DNA of 35,860 nt from SFHK01 sp045538305 (GCA_045538305.1 JAZSRC010000062.1:1-35860); one strand, 5' to 3'. Positions 22,682-30,477 are shown, counted from the first letter of the stretch. Notes: a model not told the origin generated them from the sequence alone. A program made the numbers and translations.

Positions 22682-24666
22682 ATTGCATCCACCTCCGCTA
22701 TGATCTGCTCGCTCATAAAGCCCTTAAGATCCATGGCGCCGGACGGGCATGCTACCGTACATGCGCCGCAGCCCTGACATACGGCTGAATTTACCTGCGC
22801 TACACGGCGCAGCTGAATGCTGCGGTCGGGCATGCGGAATTCCTTTTCTATATAGGTGATTGCGCCGTAGGGGCATACGCGTTCACAGGAGGAGCAGCCG
22901 TTGCACATCCACTCATCGGATGAGGCAACGCAGGGGTTTCCGGTAAGTTTATCCTTCACCAGAAGACCGATGACCTTGGAGGCGGCTGCGCCTGCCTGAG
23001 CTACGGTTTCGGGAATATCCTTCGGGCCCTGACATGCGCCGGACAGGAACACGCCGGCAGTCGGGCTTTCAACGGGACGAAGCTTTGGATGCGCTTCTGT
23101 GAAGAAATCGTTGGTGTCCATGCTTGCGGTGAGCATGGTTGCCAGCGGACGGGCGGAGGCGTCCGGTTCGATGGCAGCCGCCAGTACAACCAGATCTGCG
23201 TCAATATGAAGCTGCTTGTTGGAAATCAGGTCGGACGCCTGTACCTTCAGCTTTCCGCCTTCGGGAGATACTTTTCCGACCATGCCCTTCACGTAGTGTA
23301 CGCCGTATTCTTCAACGGCGCGCCTGTAGAACTCGTCAAAGTTCTTGCCCGGCGTGCGTACATCGATATAGAACACGTATACCTCGGTATCCGGGTATTT
23401 ATCGCGCGTGAGCATGGCGTGCTTGGCAGTGTACATGCAGCAGATTTTGGAGCAATACTCCTTGCCTTTTTCCGCGCAGGAATCGCAGCGGGAGCCCACG
23501 CACTGTACAAACACGATGGTGTGGGGATGTCTTCCATCGGACGGACATATCAGCTTTCCAGCGGTGGGACCGGCGGCGTTTGTCAGGCGTTCAAATTCAA
23601 GGGATGTGATAACATCCTTGGACTGACTGTAGGCAAACTCATCGAACTTGTCCATCGAAATGGGGTTATAGCCGGTGGCGACGACGATTGCGCCGTATTT
23701 CTCTTCGATCAGTTCATCCTTTTGCGTGTAATCAATTGCTCCGGCGGTACAAACGCGTGCGCAAAGGCCGCATTTTCCGTTTTTCAGCATGTTGCAATGC
23801 TTGGGATCGATGGTTGCAACCTTCGGAACCGCTTGGGCAAAGGGAATATATACCGCGCGGCGGTTGTCCATACCCAGATTGAATTCGTTGGGGATTTTCT
23901 TCATCGGACACTTTTCCGTACAGGCGCCGCAGCCGGTGCAGATATCTTCTTTTACATATCGGGCTTTTTTGCGGATGGTAACATCGAAATTGCCGACAAA
24001 GCCCTGCACCTTCTCTACCTCGCTGTAGGAGAAGATGCGGATATTTTCGTTTTGCGCAGCGTCCACCATTTTGGGCGTCAGTATACAGGCGGCGCAGTCC
24101 AGCGTGGGGAAGGTTTTATCCAGCTGCGCCATTTTTCCGCCGATGGTGGGCTGTTTTTCTACAATATCTACTTTAAAACCGGCGTCTGCAATGTCAAGCG
24201 CCGTCTGTATACCGGCAATGCCGCCGCCGATCACCAGAGCGCGCTTGGTAACGGGGGATTGACCGGGGGTCAGGGGTACGTTCAGGTTTACTTTGGCTAC
24301 GGCAGCCTTTCCAAGGATGATTGCTTTTTCGGTGCCCGTTGCCATGTCCTTATGCACCCAGGAACACTGTTCGCGGATATTGGCAATTTCAACCATATAC
24401 GGGTTGATTCCCGCCTTCGCTGCTGTTTTTCTGAAGGTAGCCTCATGCATGCGGGGAGAGCAGGAACAAACGACGATGCCCGTCAGCTTGTAATCCCGCA
24501 CCGCGTCGATAATGATGTTCTGGCCCGCCTGAGAGCACATGTACTGGTAATCGGTGGAAAAGACAACGCCGGGCTCGGTTTTCAGCGCCTCGGCAACTGC
24601 ATGAACGTCGACCGTGCCTGCAATATTGCTTCCGCACCAGCATACGAATACGCCAATTCTCTGCAT
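22672..24666 (-). CDS. hdrA: HdrA, flavin-based electron-bifurcating subunit
   Basis: The 664-residue protein has the complete HdrA layout: an N-terminal Fe-S domain with VCSCSPRMHEATFR (residues 66-79), a thioredoxin-reductase-like FAD domain (VIGGGIAGIQTALDIADAG, residues 145-163, and LDCAACILTPKM), an inserted ferredoxin domain with CTGCGACTEKCP near 243 and CGLCARVC near 299, and a C-terminal ferredoxin domain with CNGCSSCERVCP and CQGCGACTVACP. The FAD of HdrA splits electron pairs between a high-potential path through HdrC-HdrB and a low-potential path to ferredoxin. AAGGAG precedes the ATG. Confidence 0.95.
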   Translation of the reverse strand: MQRIGVFVCWCGSNIAGTVDVHAVAEALKTEPGVVFSTDYQYMCSQAGQNIIIDAVRDYKLTGIVVCSCSPRMHEATFRKTAAKAGINPYMVEIANIREQCSWVHKDMATGTEKAIILGKAAVAKVNLNVPLTPGQSPVTKRALVIGGGIAGIQTALDIADAGFKVDIVEKQPTIGGKMAQLDKTFPTLDCAACILTPKMVDAAQNENIRIFSYSEVEKVQGFVGNFDVTIRKKARYVKEDICTGCGACTEKCPMKKIPNEFNLGMDNRRAVYIPFAQAVPKVATIDPKHCNMLKNGKCGLCARVCTAGAIDYTQKDELIEEKYGAIVVATGYNPISMDKFDEFAYSQSKDVITSLEFERLTNAAGPTAGKLICPSDGRHPHTIVFVQCVGSRCDSCAEKGKEYCSKICCMYTAKHAMLTRDKYPDTEVYVFYIDVRTPGKNFDEFYRRAVEEYGVHYVKGMVGKVSPEGGKLKVQASDLISNKQLHIDADLVVLAAAIEPDASARPLATMLTASMDTNDFFTEAHPKLRPVESPTAGVFLSGACQGPKDIPETVAQAGAAASKVIGLLVKDKLTGNPCVASSDEWMCNGCSSCERVCPYGAITYIEKEFRMPDRSIQLRRVAQVNSAVCQGCGACTVACPSGAMDLKGFMSEQIIAEVDAICR

Positions 24667-24681
24667 ACGTCTTCTCCTTTC

Positions 24682-25068
24682 CTATTTCGTATATTTTCTG
24701 AATGCACTGACGATGGCCTGCTGGGGCATGTCGTCGTCAAGAAGCAAGGGGATATCATTTGGCGTCAGATGGTTTGATCCCGCCTTACGGATGGCCTGAA
24801 GCCGTACCGCTTCGACAAGCTTTGCGGGCTGAACGCCCCTTGGACAGCGGTCGATGCAAGCGAAGCAGGACAGACAGCGATAAATGGATTTTGAATGGAT
24901 CAACGTATCGATATCGCCGCTTTCAACCATATACACAAACTCGTGCGGATGGTATTCCATTTCATCATATGCGGGACAGGTAGCGGAGCATTTGCCGCAT
25001 TTCATGCATTTTCTTACGTTTACCTGACTGATCCGGAGGATTTCCTTTTGAAGATCGGTGTTTTTCAT
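24682..25068 (-). CDS. hdrC: HdrC, two-cluster ferredoxin subunit
   Basis: The 128-residue protein has two 4Fe-4S motifs, CMKCGKCSATCP (near residue 21) and CLSCFACIDRCPRG (near residue 65), followed by a helical tail, exactly as in HdrC. It relays electrons from HdrA to HdrB. ATG 25068 overlaps the hdrB stop as TGATG, with GGAG upstream; a GTG one codon earlier is less likely. Confidence 0.93.
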   Translation of the reverse strand: MKNTDLQKEILRISQVNVRKCMKCGKCSATCPAYDEMEYHPHEFVYMVESGDIDTLIHSKSIYRCLSCFACIDRCPRGVQPAKLVEAVRLQAIRKAGSNHLTPNDIPLLLDDDMPQQAIVSAFRKYTK

Positions 25069-25853
25069 CACTGATTCTCCTTTACGCCGAGCGCTTCAGC
25101 GAGCAGCTCCGTAAAATAGACGACGGGGATGGGGGATTGGTTCTTGACCAGATTGTATTTGCACAAGGGACATGCGGTAACAATCATATCAGCTCCGGCT
25201 GCTTTTGCACTTTCAAACACACCTTCACTTTTTTTGCGGCCAAGCTCCGGGCTTTCCAGAGCAATATAGCCGCCGCAGCATTCGTTTCGGGCGGGGTAAT
25301 ACACCGGAGAAGCGCCCACCGCGCGGATCAAAGCCTCGAAAATGGAAGGATTTTCCGGATCGTCCATCTGCATTACGGAGTTCGGGCGGAGAAGCAGACA
25401 TCCATAATAAGCGGCAATCTTTTTACCGGCCAACGGACGAATAACCTTTTCGCGGATTCTGTCAAAGCCCACCACATCGCGGAGCATTTCAAGATAATGG
25501 TATACCTTGGCGTCGCCCGCATAGCCGCCGTCCGCAGCCATATATGCATCGACGCGAGCTTTGAATGCGGGATCTGCATTCAGCTGATGATTTGTCTGCT
25601 TGATCACATTGTGGCATGCGGAGCACACGGTGACCAGCGGCTGATTGTGATCGGCTGCGTCCTTAAGCGCACGAACGGAAGAAAGTTTTGTGGCGATCTC
25701 GTCGCTGGCAGTTGTAAAAACGCCGCCGCAGCACTGCCATGCGTCGATTTCGATCATTTCAATACCGAGCGCCTCCGCGCTTTTTCTTGCGTACAGATCG
25801 AGCGCTTTGGCCTTGTTTTTGAGCGTGCAGCCCGGGAAATAGCGTACTTTCAT
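25068..25853 (-). CDS. hdrB: HdrB, CCG-domain subunit
   Basis: The 261-residue protein has two complete CCG motifs: GCTLKN, WQCCGG and VCSACHN in the first half, and YYGCLLLRP, NECCGGY and ACPLCKYN in the second. These cysteines bind the paired non-cubane 4Fe-4S clusters that cleave heterodisulfides in methanogens. Bacteria lack coenzymes M and B, so the partner here is either another disulfide or direct transfer to the fumarate reductase subunits. ATG 25853 is used because MKVRYFPGCTLKN is the conserved start and GGGAG lies upstream. It overlaps hdrC by one base. Confidence 0.93.
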   Translation of the reverse strand: MKVRYFPGCTLKNKAKALDLYARKSAEALGIEMIEIDAWQCCGGVFTTASDEIATKLSSVRALKDAADHNQPLVTVCSACHNVIKQTNHQLNADPAFKARVDAYMAADGGYAGDAKVYHYLEMLRDVVGFDRIREKVIRPLAGKKIAAYYGCLLLRPNSVMQMDDPENPSIFEALIRAVGASPVYYPARNECCGGYIALESPELGRKKSEGVFESAKAAGADMIVTACPLCKYNLVKNQSPIPVVYFTELLAEALGVKENQ

Positions 25854-25886
25854 GGTATTTGTCTCCCTGTCTGGCATGTTCTTTTA

Positions 25887-26834
25887 TTACTGGATGCGAA
25901 CGTTTTTCAATACGGCGCGAAGACTGTCGGCGCTTGCGTGAAGAAGCTTCAGCTCCTCATCCGTCAGGGGAAGAAGGAGCTTGCCGTTTACATGCTTGCT
26001 GCCCAAGGTGTTTACGAGGCTCAGGCAGATGTCTGAAAGACCGTATTCGCCGTTCAGCATGGTGGATACGGTGAGCGTTGTATCAAGTCCGCTTAACAGG
26101 CACCTGCACAAATAGCACACCGACGTGGAAACGGCGTAATAGGTTGCCCCCTTCTGCTGAATGACGCGCGCGCCGGATTTTTTGACATACTCTTCTATTT
26201 CTGCGCGGTTGAGCTCCGGCAGAGGGCCTTCGTCGCGCCGGATGCTTTGCCTGTAAACCTCAACCGGAATATTTGATATGTTCACGTGCGACCAGGGGAT
26301 AAAGGAGGAATCTCCGTGCTCGCCCAATACGTATGCGTGTACGTTTTTCTGATTAATGCAATAGGCTTCCGACAGCTTGGCACGAAGGCGCGAGGTATCA
26401 AGAATTGTGCCTGAGCCAATGATGCGGCTTTCCGGGATACCGGAGTTTTTGCAGAAGACATAGGTCAGAATATCAACGGGGTTGCTGACGATAATGTAGG
26501 TCGCGTCGGGCGCATAGCGCGTGATCTGAGGGGTAATAATGTTTAATATGTCAATATTGATCTGCGCCAGATCCAGACGCGTCTGCCCGGGCTTTCTGGC
26601 AACGCCGCAGGTAATGATAACAATATCGGAGCCGACGGCGTCCTCATAATCGCCGGCATAGATATTGCAGGAAGGGCAGAACGGCGTACCCTGACGAATA
26701 TCCATCGCTTCGCCCAATGCTTTTTCACCGTTAATATCGATCATGACAATTTCAGGCACAAGGCCCTGTATGGTAAGGGTATAGGCGATGGTGGAACCGA
26801 CGTTGCCGCTTCCGATAATCGTGATTTTGTTCAT
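25887..26834 (-). CDS. LDH-fold 2-hydroxyacid dehydrogenase with the malate-dehydrogenase specificity residue
   Basis: The 315-residue protein is an L-lactate/malate dehydrogenase: GSGNVGSTIAYTL NAD-binding start, VSNPVDILTY, LDTSRLR and the catalytic GEHGD histidine. Overall it looks like LDH and keeps the Arg and His that bind fructose 1,6-bisphosphate in bacterial LDH (SRLR, NVHAY). However, the specificity loop reads GVARKPGQTR. Arg80 (codon AGA, 26597-26595) stands where LDH has Gln102, and Gln-to-Arg at that position is known to turn Bacillus LDH into a malate dehydrogenase. As first gene of an operon with fumarate reductase, oxaloacetate reduction to malate fits well. Lactate dehydrogenase remains the alternative. 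Confidence 0.88.
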   Translation of the reverse strand: MNKITIIGSGNVGSTIAYTLTIQGLVPEIVMIDINGEKALGEAMDIRQGTPFCPSCNIYAGDYEDAVGSDIVIITCGVARKPGQTRLDLAQINIDILNIITPQITRYAPDATYIIVSNPVDILTYVFCKNSGIPESRIIGSGTILDTSRLRAKLSEAYCINQKNVHAYVLGEHGDSSFIPWSHVNISNIPVEVYRQSIRRDEGPLPELNRAEIEEYVKKSGARVIQQKGATYYAVSTSVCYLCRCLLSGLDTTLTVSTMLNGEYGLSDICLSLVNTLGSKHVNGKLLLPLTDEELKLLHASADSLRAVLKNVRIQ

Positions 26835-26958
26835 GGTTTAGCTCCTTTTTTATTCCGATTCCTGCTTAATACCGATATCAGGAAGGCTGTTTTTTGCATT
26901 AAGAGCAGATGCAGAATTATCGCTATATATTGAATGCTTTTTATATCGGATCAATTGA

Positions 26959-26987
26959 AGTATATCAGAATCCATGCATAGTGTCAA
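26959..26987 (-). promoter_or_regulatory. Strong sigma-A-type promoter of the Flx-Hdr-fumarate reductase operon
   Basis: On the minus strand TTGACA (26987-26982) and TATACT (26964-26959) are separated by exactly 17 bases. It is the only good promoter seen before the eleven-gene run that ends at the 15763-15813 terminator. Confidence 0.85.
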
Positions 26988-27046
26988 CGATAATGGCTTC
27001 TGTCTGAACCGCTATATTGTAGCATATTTTGATTGCGGTTAAGGGT

Positions 27047-27088
27047 GCAAAAGTGTTGGGAGTTTTGGAAAAAACACTCCAATTTTGC
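27047..27088. repeat. Imperfect inverted repeat upstream of the operon promoter
   Basis: GCAAAA (27047-27052) and TTGGGAGT form one arm, ACTCCAA and TTTTGC (27083-27088) the other, with a GTG bulge and one extra G. It sits about 60 bases upstream of the -35 box. It may be an operator or a second weak terminator; the function is unknown. Confidence 0.35.
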
Positions 27089-27167
27089 GTTATTTCTTTA
27101 TAAAATCAAGCGAAGCTGCAGACCTCTGAGAGAACGCATGCAAAAGCAAACGGGTAACCGGAAGAAC

Positions 27168-27198
27168 GAAAAAACGGATACGCATGTGCGAATCCGTT
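27168..27198 (-). terminator. Intrinsic terminator of murQ
   Basis: On the minus strand AACGGATTCGCAC pairs with GTGCG-type bases and ATCCGTT (stem between 27198 and 27173), followed by a T-run complementary to the A-run at 27169-27174. It begins 12 bases after the murQ stop. Confidence 0.85.
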
Positions 27199-27209
27199 GA
27201 AGACATAAG

Positions 27210-28118
27210 CTATTTACCGTTTTTAAAGGTCTCAATCAGGCGGGTTACATGGCCGTTGGTTTTCTTAAGCGCTTCTTTTGCACTTTCAAGATCCATACCG
27301 GTTTCCTTCATAACGATGGCGCACTTGATGTTGCCATCCGCTTCCTGCAGGCGGCGAACCGCTTCCTCGCGCTCCACATTCATCGCCTTCATGGCAATTC
27401 TGACCGAGCGATCGCGAAGCTTTGTGTTGGTTGCGCGTACGTCCACCATAAGGTTTTTATAGACCTTGCCCATCAGAACCATGGTAGAAGTGGAAATCAT
27501 GTTCAGCGCCAGCTTGGTTGCGGTACCGGCGCGAAGGCGCGTGCTTCCGGAAAGTACTTCGGGGCCTGTCTGCATTTCTATGGCAATATCCGCATAGCCG
27601 GACAGCTTGGTGTTTTTATTGCAGCACATGGAAACAGCCAGCGCGCCGACTTCTTTTGCGCGTTCCAGCGCACCGATGCAGTAGGGGGCTGTGCCGCTTG
27701 CCGATATGGCGATAACAACATCCTTTGCATTTACAGAAAGCTTGTCAAGGTCGCTCTTGGCCAGGTTACTATCGTCCTCTGCGCCTTCAATGGCGTTTCT
27801 GAGCGCGCCGTCGCCGCCCGCGATGATGCCGACAACCATGCTGCTGTCAACGCCAAAGGTTGGCGGACATTCGGAAGCGTCGAGTACGCCCAGTCTGCCC
27901 GACGTACCTGCGCCAAGATAGATAATTCTGCCGCCTTCGGGAATGCGCTTTGCAGCTTCTTCAGCGGTTTGCGAAATGGGAAGAAGCGCTTCCCGTACGG
28001 CGGTAAGCGCGCCTGCGTCCAGTTCGTTCATCAATTGAGCGATTTCATATGCCGAAAGGCGGTCGAGCGCCTCGGTGCGCGCATTGGTTTTTTCGGTATC
28101 CAGAATACTGTAATCCAC
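27210..28118 (-). CDS. murQ: N-acetylmuramic acid 6-phosphate etherase
   Basis: MurQ removes the lactyl ether from MurNAc-6-phosphate to give GlcNAc-6-phosphate, a step in peptidoglycan recycling. The 302-residue protein has the SIS-domain core with GAGTSGRLGVLDASECPPTF, the MurQ signature including the catalytic-region Glu, and ISASGTAPYC. A small helical domain ends the protein. The start is GTG 28118, chosen because AAAGGAGG lies eight bases upstream. It is 20 bases downstream of the kinase gene, with which it forms an operon. Confidence 0.95.
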   Translation of the reverse strand: MDYSILDTEKTNARTEALDRLSAYEIAQLMNELDAGALTAVREALLPISQTAEEAAKRIPEGGRIIYLGAGTSGRLGVLDASECPPTFGVDSSMVVGIIAGGDGALRNAIEGAEDDSNLAKSDLDKLSVNAKDVVIAISASGTAPYCIGALERAKEVGALAVSMCCNKNTKLSGYADIAIEMQTGPEVLSGSTRLRAGTATKLALNMISTSTMVLMGKVYKNLMVDVRATNTKLRDRSVRIAMKAMNVEREEAVRRLQEADGNIKCAIVMKETGMDLESAKEALKKTNGHVTRLIETFKNGK

Positions 28119-28138
28119 GGTATTTCCTCCTTTAGGGT

Positions 28139-29083
28139 TTATCGGTAACCTTTGATAAAGTTTTCGCGGAAGGATTCGGTAACGGGGATGGAAGCATTTC
28201 TCGCCGCCTTTGCAAGCGCGCCGTATACGGGCGCTACGGTCGGACGCTGCATGATGATATTGTTCCTGTCTTCTCCAAGCGCGTCCTGAACCATATTGAA
28301 AAATACGTCGTTATTGATCAGTCCTCCGGATACCACGCATACCGCCGGGCGCTTTTTTACCCAGACGAGACAGGCAGTCAGGTGATCGCGAAGGGCATTG
28401 GCGGCATTTTGAATAATATCCGTTGCAATGGGATCGCCATTTAGAAAGGCCTCAAATGCGAGATAGGCGAAGGATGCAATATAGCGCTTTCCTCCCGCGT
28501 AAATCTTCGGAATGGCTTCGCGGAATGAAGTTTCAAGCTTTTCCAGGCACATGTTCATGAGCATGGTCTTTTCGCCGCGGCCGTCGTATGCGCGGTATGC
28601 GGCGCGAAGCGCATCTGCGCCTACGCGAAAGCCGCTGCCGGCGTCGTCAACCAGATAGCCCCAGCCGCCAACCTGATGGAATTCGCCCTCCGACAGAACA
28701 AAGGACGATGAACCCGTGCCGGAAATCAGCGCGATGCCGTCGCCCGTATCGGATTCGCCGTACAGCGCGTTGAACGCATCGCTTCCATTGTCCACAAACT
28801 GCGTATTGGGTAAGAGCTTTACAAAGAACTCGTGAAGCGCTTTGCTGGTTTCGGTATTGGCGCTTCCGGCAATTCCTGCGTACATGCTTGTAAGCGGCGT
28901 TTCAAGCCCGGCATATGGTTCAAGCAGCTGCCTGAGCTGCGCTTCAAGCCGCAACTGCGCTTCCGGAATGCCCAGATCCGCCGGGTTGGAGCCAAGCCCG
29001 GTTACAGTGTTTAGAACGGTTCCGTCGGCTTTTGTTAGGCACAAGGCAGTCTTGGTTCCGCCGCCGTCAATACCAATCAGCAT
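28139..29083 (-). CDS. murK: BadF/BadG-type ATPase, probable N-acetylmuramate/N-acetylglucosamine kinase
   Basis: The 314-residue protein is an ASKHA-fold sugar kinase with the phosphate-1 motif IDGGGTKTAL (residues 4-13), the GTGSSSF phosphate-2 motif and VVSGGLINN near the adenosine site. MurK of Clostridium acetobutylicum, a kinase of this family, phosphorylates MurNAc and GlcNAc. The immediate downstream murQ makes that the likely role here: MurNAc to MurNAc-6-P to GlcNAc-6-P. No MurNAc-specific PTS is in the window, which fits uptake of the free sugar followed by kinase action. GAAGGAG precedes the ATG. Confidence 0.82.
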   Translation of the reverse strand: MLIGIDGGGTKTALCLTKADGTVLNTVTGLGSNPADLGIPEAQLRLEAQLRQLLEPYAGLETPLTSMYAGIAGSANTETSKALHEFFVKLLPNTQFVDNGSDAFNALYGESDTGDGIALISGTGSSSFVLSEGEFHQVGGWGYLVDDAGSGFRVGADALRAAYRAYDGRGEKTMLMNMCLEKLETSFREAIPKIYAGGKRYIASFAYLAFEAFLNGDPIATDIIQNAANALRDHLTACLVWVKKRPAVCVVSGGLINNDVFFNMVQDALGEDRNNIIMQRPTVAPVYGALAKAARNASIPVTESFRENFIKGYR

Positions 29084-29111
29084 AATATCCTCACTCCTTC
29101 ATATCTACTAT

Positions 29112-29140
29112 ATTTTACACAAATGATGGAAGAAAAGCAA
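29112..29140 (-). promoter_or_regulatory. Promoter of murK-murQ
   Basis: On the minus strand TTGCTT (29140-29135) and TAAAAT (29117-29112) are spaced by 17 bases, about 29 bases before the kinase ATG. Confidence 0.65.
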
Positions 29141-29190
29141 TAGAAAACGCGTTTTTGCTATGAGAAGGGTGTGCTTTTTACCGGAATATG

Positions 29191-29199
29191 TGGTATAAT
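29191..29199 (+). promoter_or_regulatory. Extended -10 promoter of the membrane-protein gene
   Basis: TGGTATAAT is a perfect extended -10 element. The -35 region (GTGCTT, 29171-29176) is poor. The predicted start near 29206 gives a leader of about 44 bases. Confidence 0.65.
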
Positions 29200-29249
29200 G
29201 ATTGAAACCTATTGCGCATATGCGCTTGACGAAACGGGAGGAATGCAAA

Positions 29250-30413
29250 ATGGCGAAGAATCGCTTCTCCGCGAAAAGAAACTCTATGTTCACCAAGAAT
29301 CCGGATGTACTTCCGTTTTTCAGTATTCATCCGAAGACCAAGGTGGGTTCGATTATTCGGATTGCCGTGTCTGTTTTTGTGATACTTATGGTAATTCTGG
29401 CATTTTTGAGCTCCAGAGGCCTGATGATGATCTGGCTGAATAAAATCAACTTCCTGATTTATGTTGTTCCGATTTCGGGCATGTTTGCGCTTTTGATTGT
29501 CGCTTTGTTTAAACGTATGAAAACCACCTTTGGGCGTATAGCCGTTCCGGGTATGCTTGCGTTTTTCATATTCAGTGTGATTATGACCCTTGCAACCGCA
29601 TTTTCCCAGTTCAACAGCTTTGCCGCCATTCCCAAAGCCATGCTTGAAAGCGAGGGGCATGATTTCGTCATACTGAGAGAATGCATTGATCCGGCAGATA
29701 CGGAGTACCAGACGATTACCAACAAGGACGGCACGCAGGAGGTTGTGGTAAAGAACTACAACAAGCGCATAGACGCGCATTTGTTCACCGTGCGTGTTCC
29801 CAAAAGCGTCGAAGGGGAGACCTATGAGATTACCGGCGAAATCCGTCTGCCCAGCGCAAGCTATGTAGAATACAACATCGATGGCGAATGGACGGATGCC
29901 GATACGCTCAGAATCTTTATATCGAAGGATTCCAGCGGCCTGGGAACCGGTGAAATTACCGTTGATTTTACCCCCGGCGAAACCAAAGCCGAATCGCCTG
30001 CGGCATACGAAAACGCGCTTTATAAAAGCATGTATACGAGTCCCGACGGAAAACGGGATGTATACCTGTATCGCCAGGACGATTATATGTATCAGAAGGT
30101 GCCTTCCTATCTCAGCATGGAGGAACAGGATTTTGTTCAGGCGTACATTGCATTGCCTAGGACGCTGTTCATTTTTGCCAAGACAAATGTAAGAAGCGAG
30201 GGCGCGATTCTGATTGAACCGTACGGCACGCTCAACGGTTTTCAGGTAGAATGGCTGGAAAAAGACAGCGTTGTTCGCTTTACAGCCACTGAGGACAGCG
30301 TTGGCGCAACGGGAGAAGTAGTGGTATATCTGAAAGAAAAGGCGAACGCGCAAAGCGGAAATACCCCGGCACCTGCCGAAACGCCCGCTGAAAATGCGGA
30401 AATCAGCAACTGA
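29250..30413 (+). CDS. Membrane protein of unknown function with a duplicated extracellular segment
   Basis: The 387-residue protein has a basic N-terminus, three membrane helices (about residues 34-54, 62-84 and 92-114) and a long, mostly polar C-terminal region that should lie outside the membrane, ending in a Pro/Ala/Glu-rich tail. I do not recognise a family. Two segments near residues 213-240 and 335-362 resemble each other: a Trp, an acidic turn, a hydrophobic strand, then GTGEITVDF in one and GATGEVVVYL in the other. This suggests a repeated beta domain. ATG 29250 is chosen because GGGAGG lies upstream. It is monocistronic. Confidence 0.8.
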   Translation: MAKNRFSAKRNSMFTKNPDVLPFFSIHPKTKVGSIIRIAVSVFVILMVILAFLSSRGLMMIWLNKINFLIYVVPISGMFALLIVALFKRMKTTFGRIAVPGMLAFFIFSVIMTLATAFSQFNSFAAIPKAMLESEGHDFVILRECIDPADTEYQTITNKDGTQEVVVKNYNKRIDAHLFTVRVPKSVEGETYEITGEIRLPSASYVEYNIDGEWTDADTLRIFISKDSSGLGTGEITVDFTPGETKAESPAAYENALYKSMYTSPDGKRDVYLYRQDDYMYQKVPSYLSMEEQDFVQAYIALPRTLFIFAKTNVRSEGAILIEPYGTLNGFQVEWLEKDSVVRFTATEDSVGATGEVVVYLKEKANAQSGNTPAPAETPAENAEISN

Positions 30414-30432
30414 ATGCCTGTAATGAAAGATG

Positions 30433-30467
30433 AAAGCCTGTGCGCGAAAAAACGCGCAGAGGCTTTT
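30433..30467 (+). terminator. Intrinsic terminator after the membrane-protein gene
   Basis: AAAGCCT-G-TGCGCG pairs with CGCGCA-G-AGGCTTT around an A-rich loop and is followed by T residues. It lies between convergent genes. Confidence 0.88.
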
Positions 30468-30477
30468 TGTGATTTTT

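Larger units (their letters stand above)
26835..27209 (-). other. 375-base intergenic region upstream of the Flx-Hdr operon
   Basis: From the murQ side it holds the murQ terminator (27168-27198), an imperfect inverted repeat (27047-27088), the operon promoter (26959-26987), a TCAATTGA palindrome at the predicted transcription start (26951-26958) and a leader of about 118 bases. No coding sequence, Rex-type operator (TTGTTAA-N4-TTAACAA) or known riboswitch was recognised. Confidence 0.6.

Noticed and set aside
23089..24777. Long plus-strand open frame of 562 codons opposite hdrA
   Set aside because: It is antisense to a complete, motif-rich HdrA with a good ribosome binding site. Its translation shows no recognisable family and it results from the codon bias of hdrA.
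15858..26834. Archaeal (methanogen) origin suggested by HdrABC, MvhD and TfrA-like genes
   Set aside because: Promoters, ribosome binding sites, the FMN riboswitch and the neighbouring genes are bacterial, and FlxABCD-HdrABC sets are known in anaerobic bacteria.
29178..30353. Minus-strand open frame of 391 codons opposite the membrane protein
   Set aside because: The plus-strand frame has an extended -10 promoter, GGGAGG and a terminator; the minus frame has none of these and a low-complexity His/Arg/Asn-rich product.
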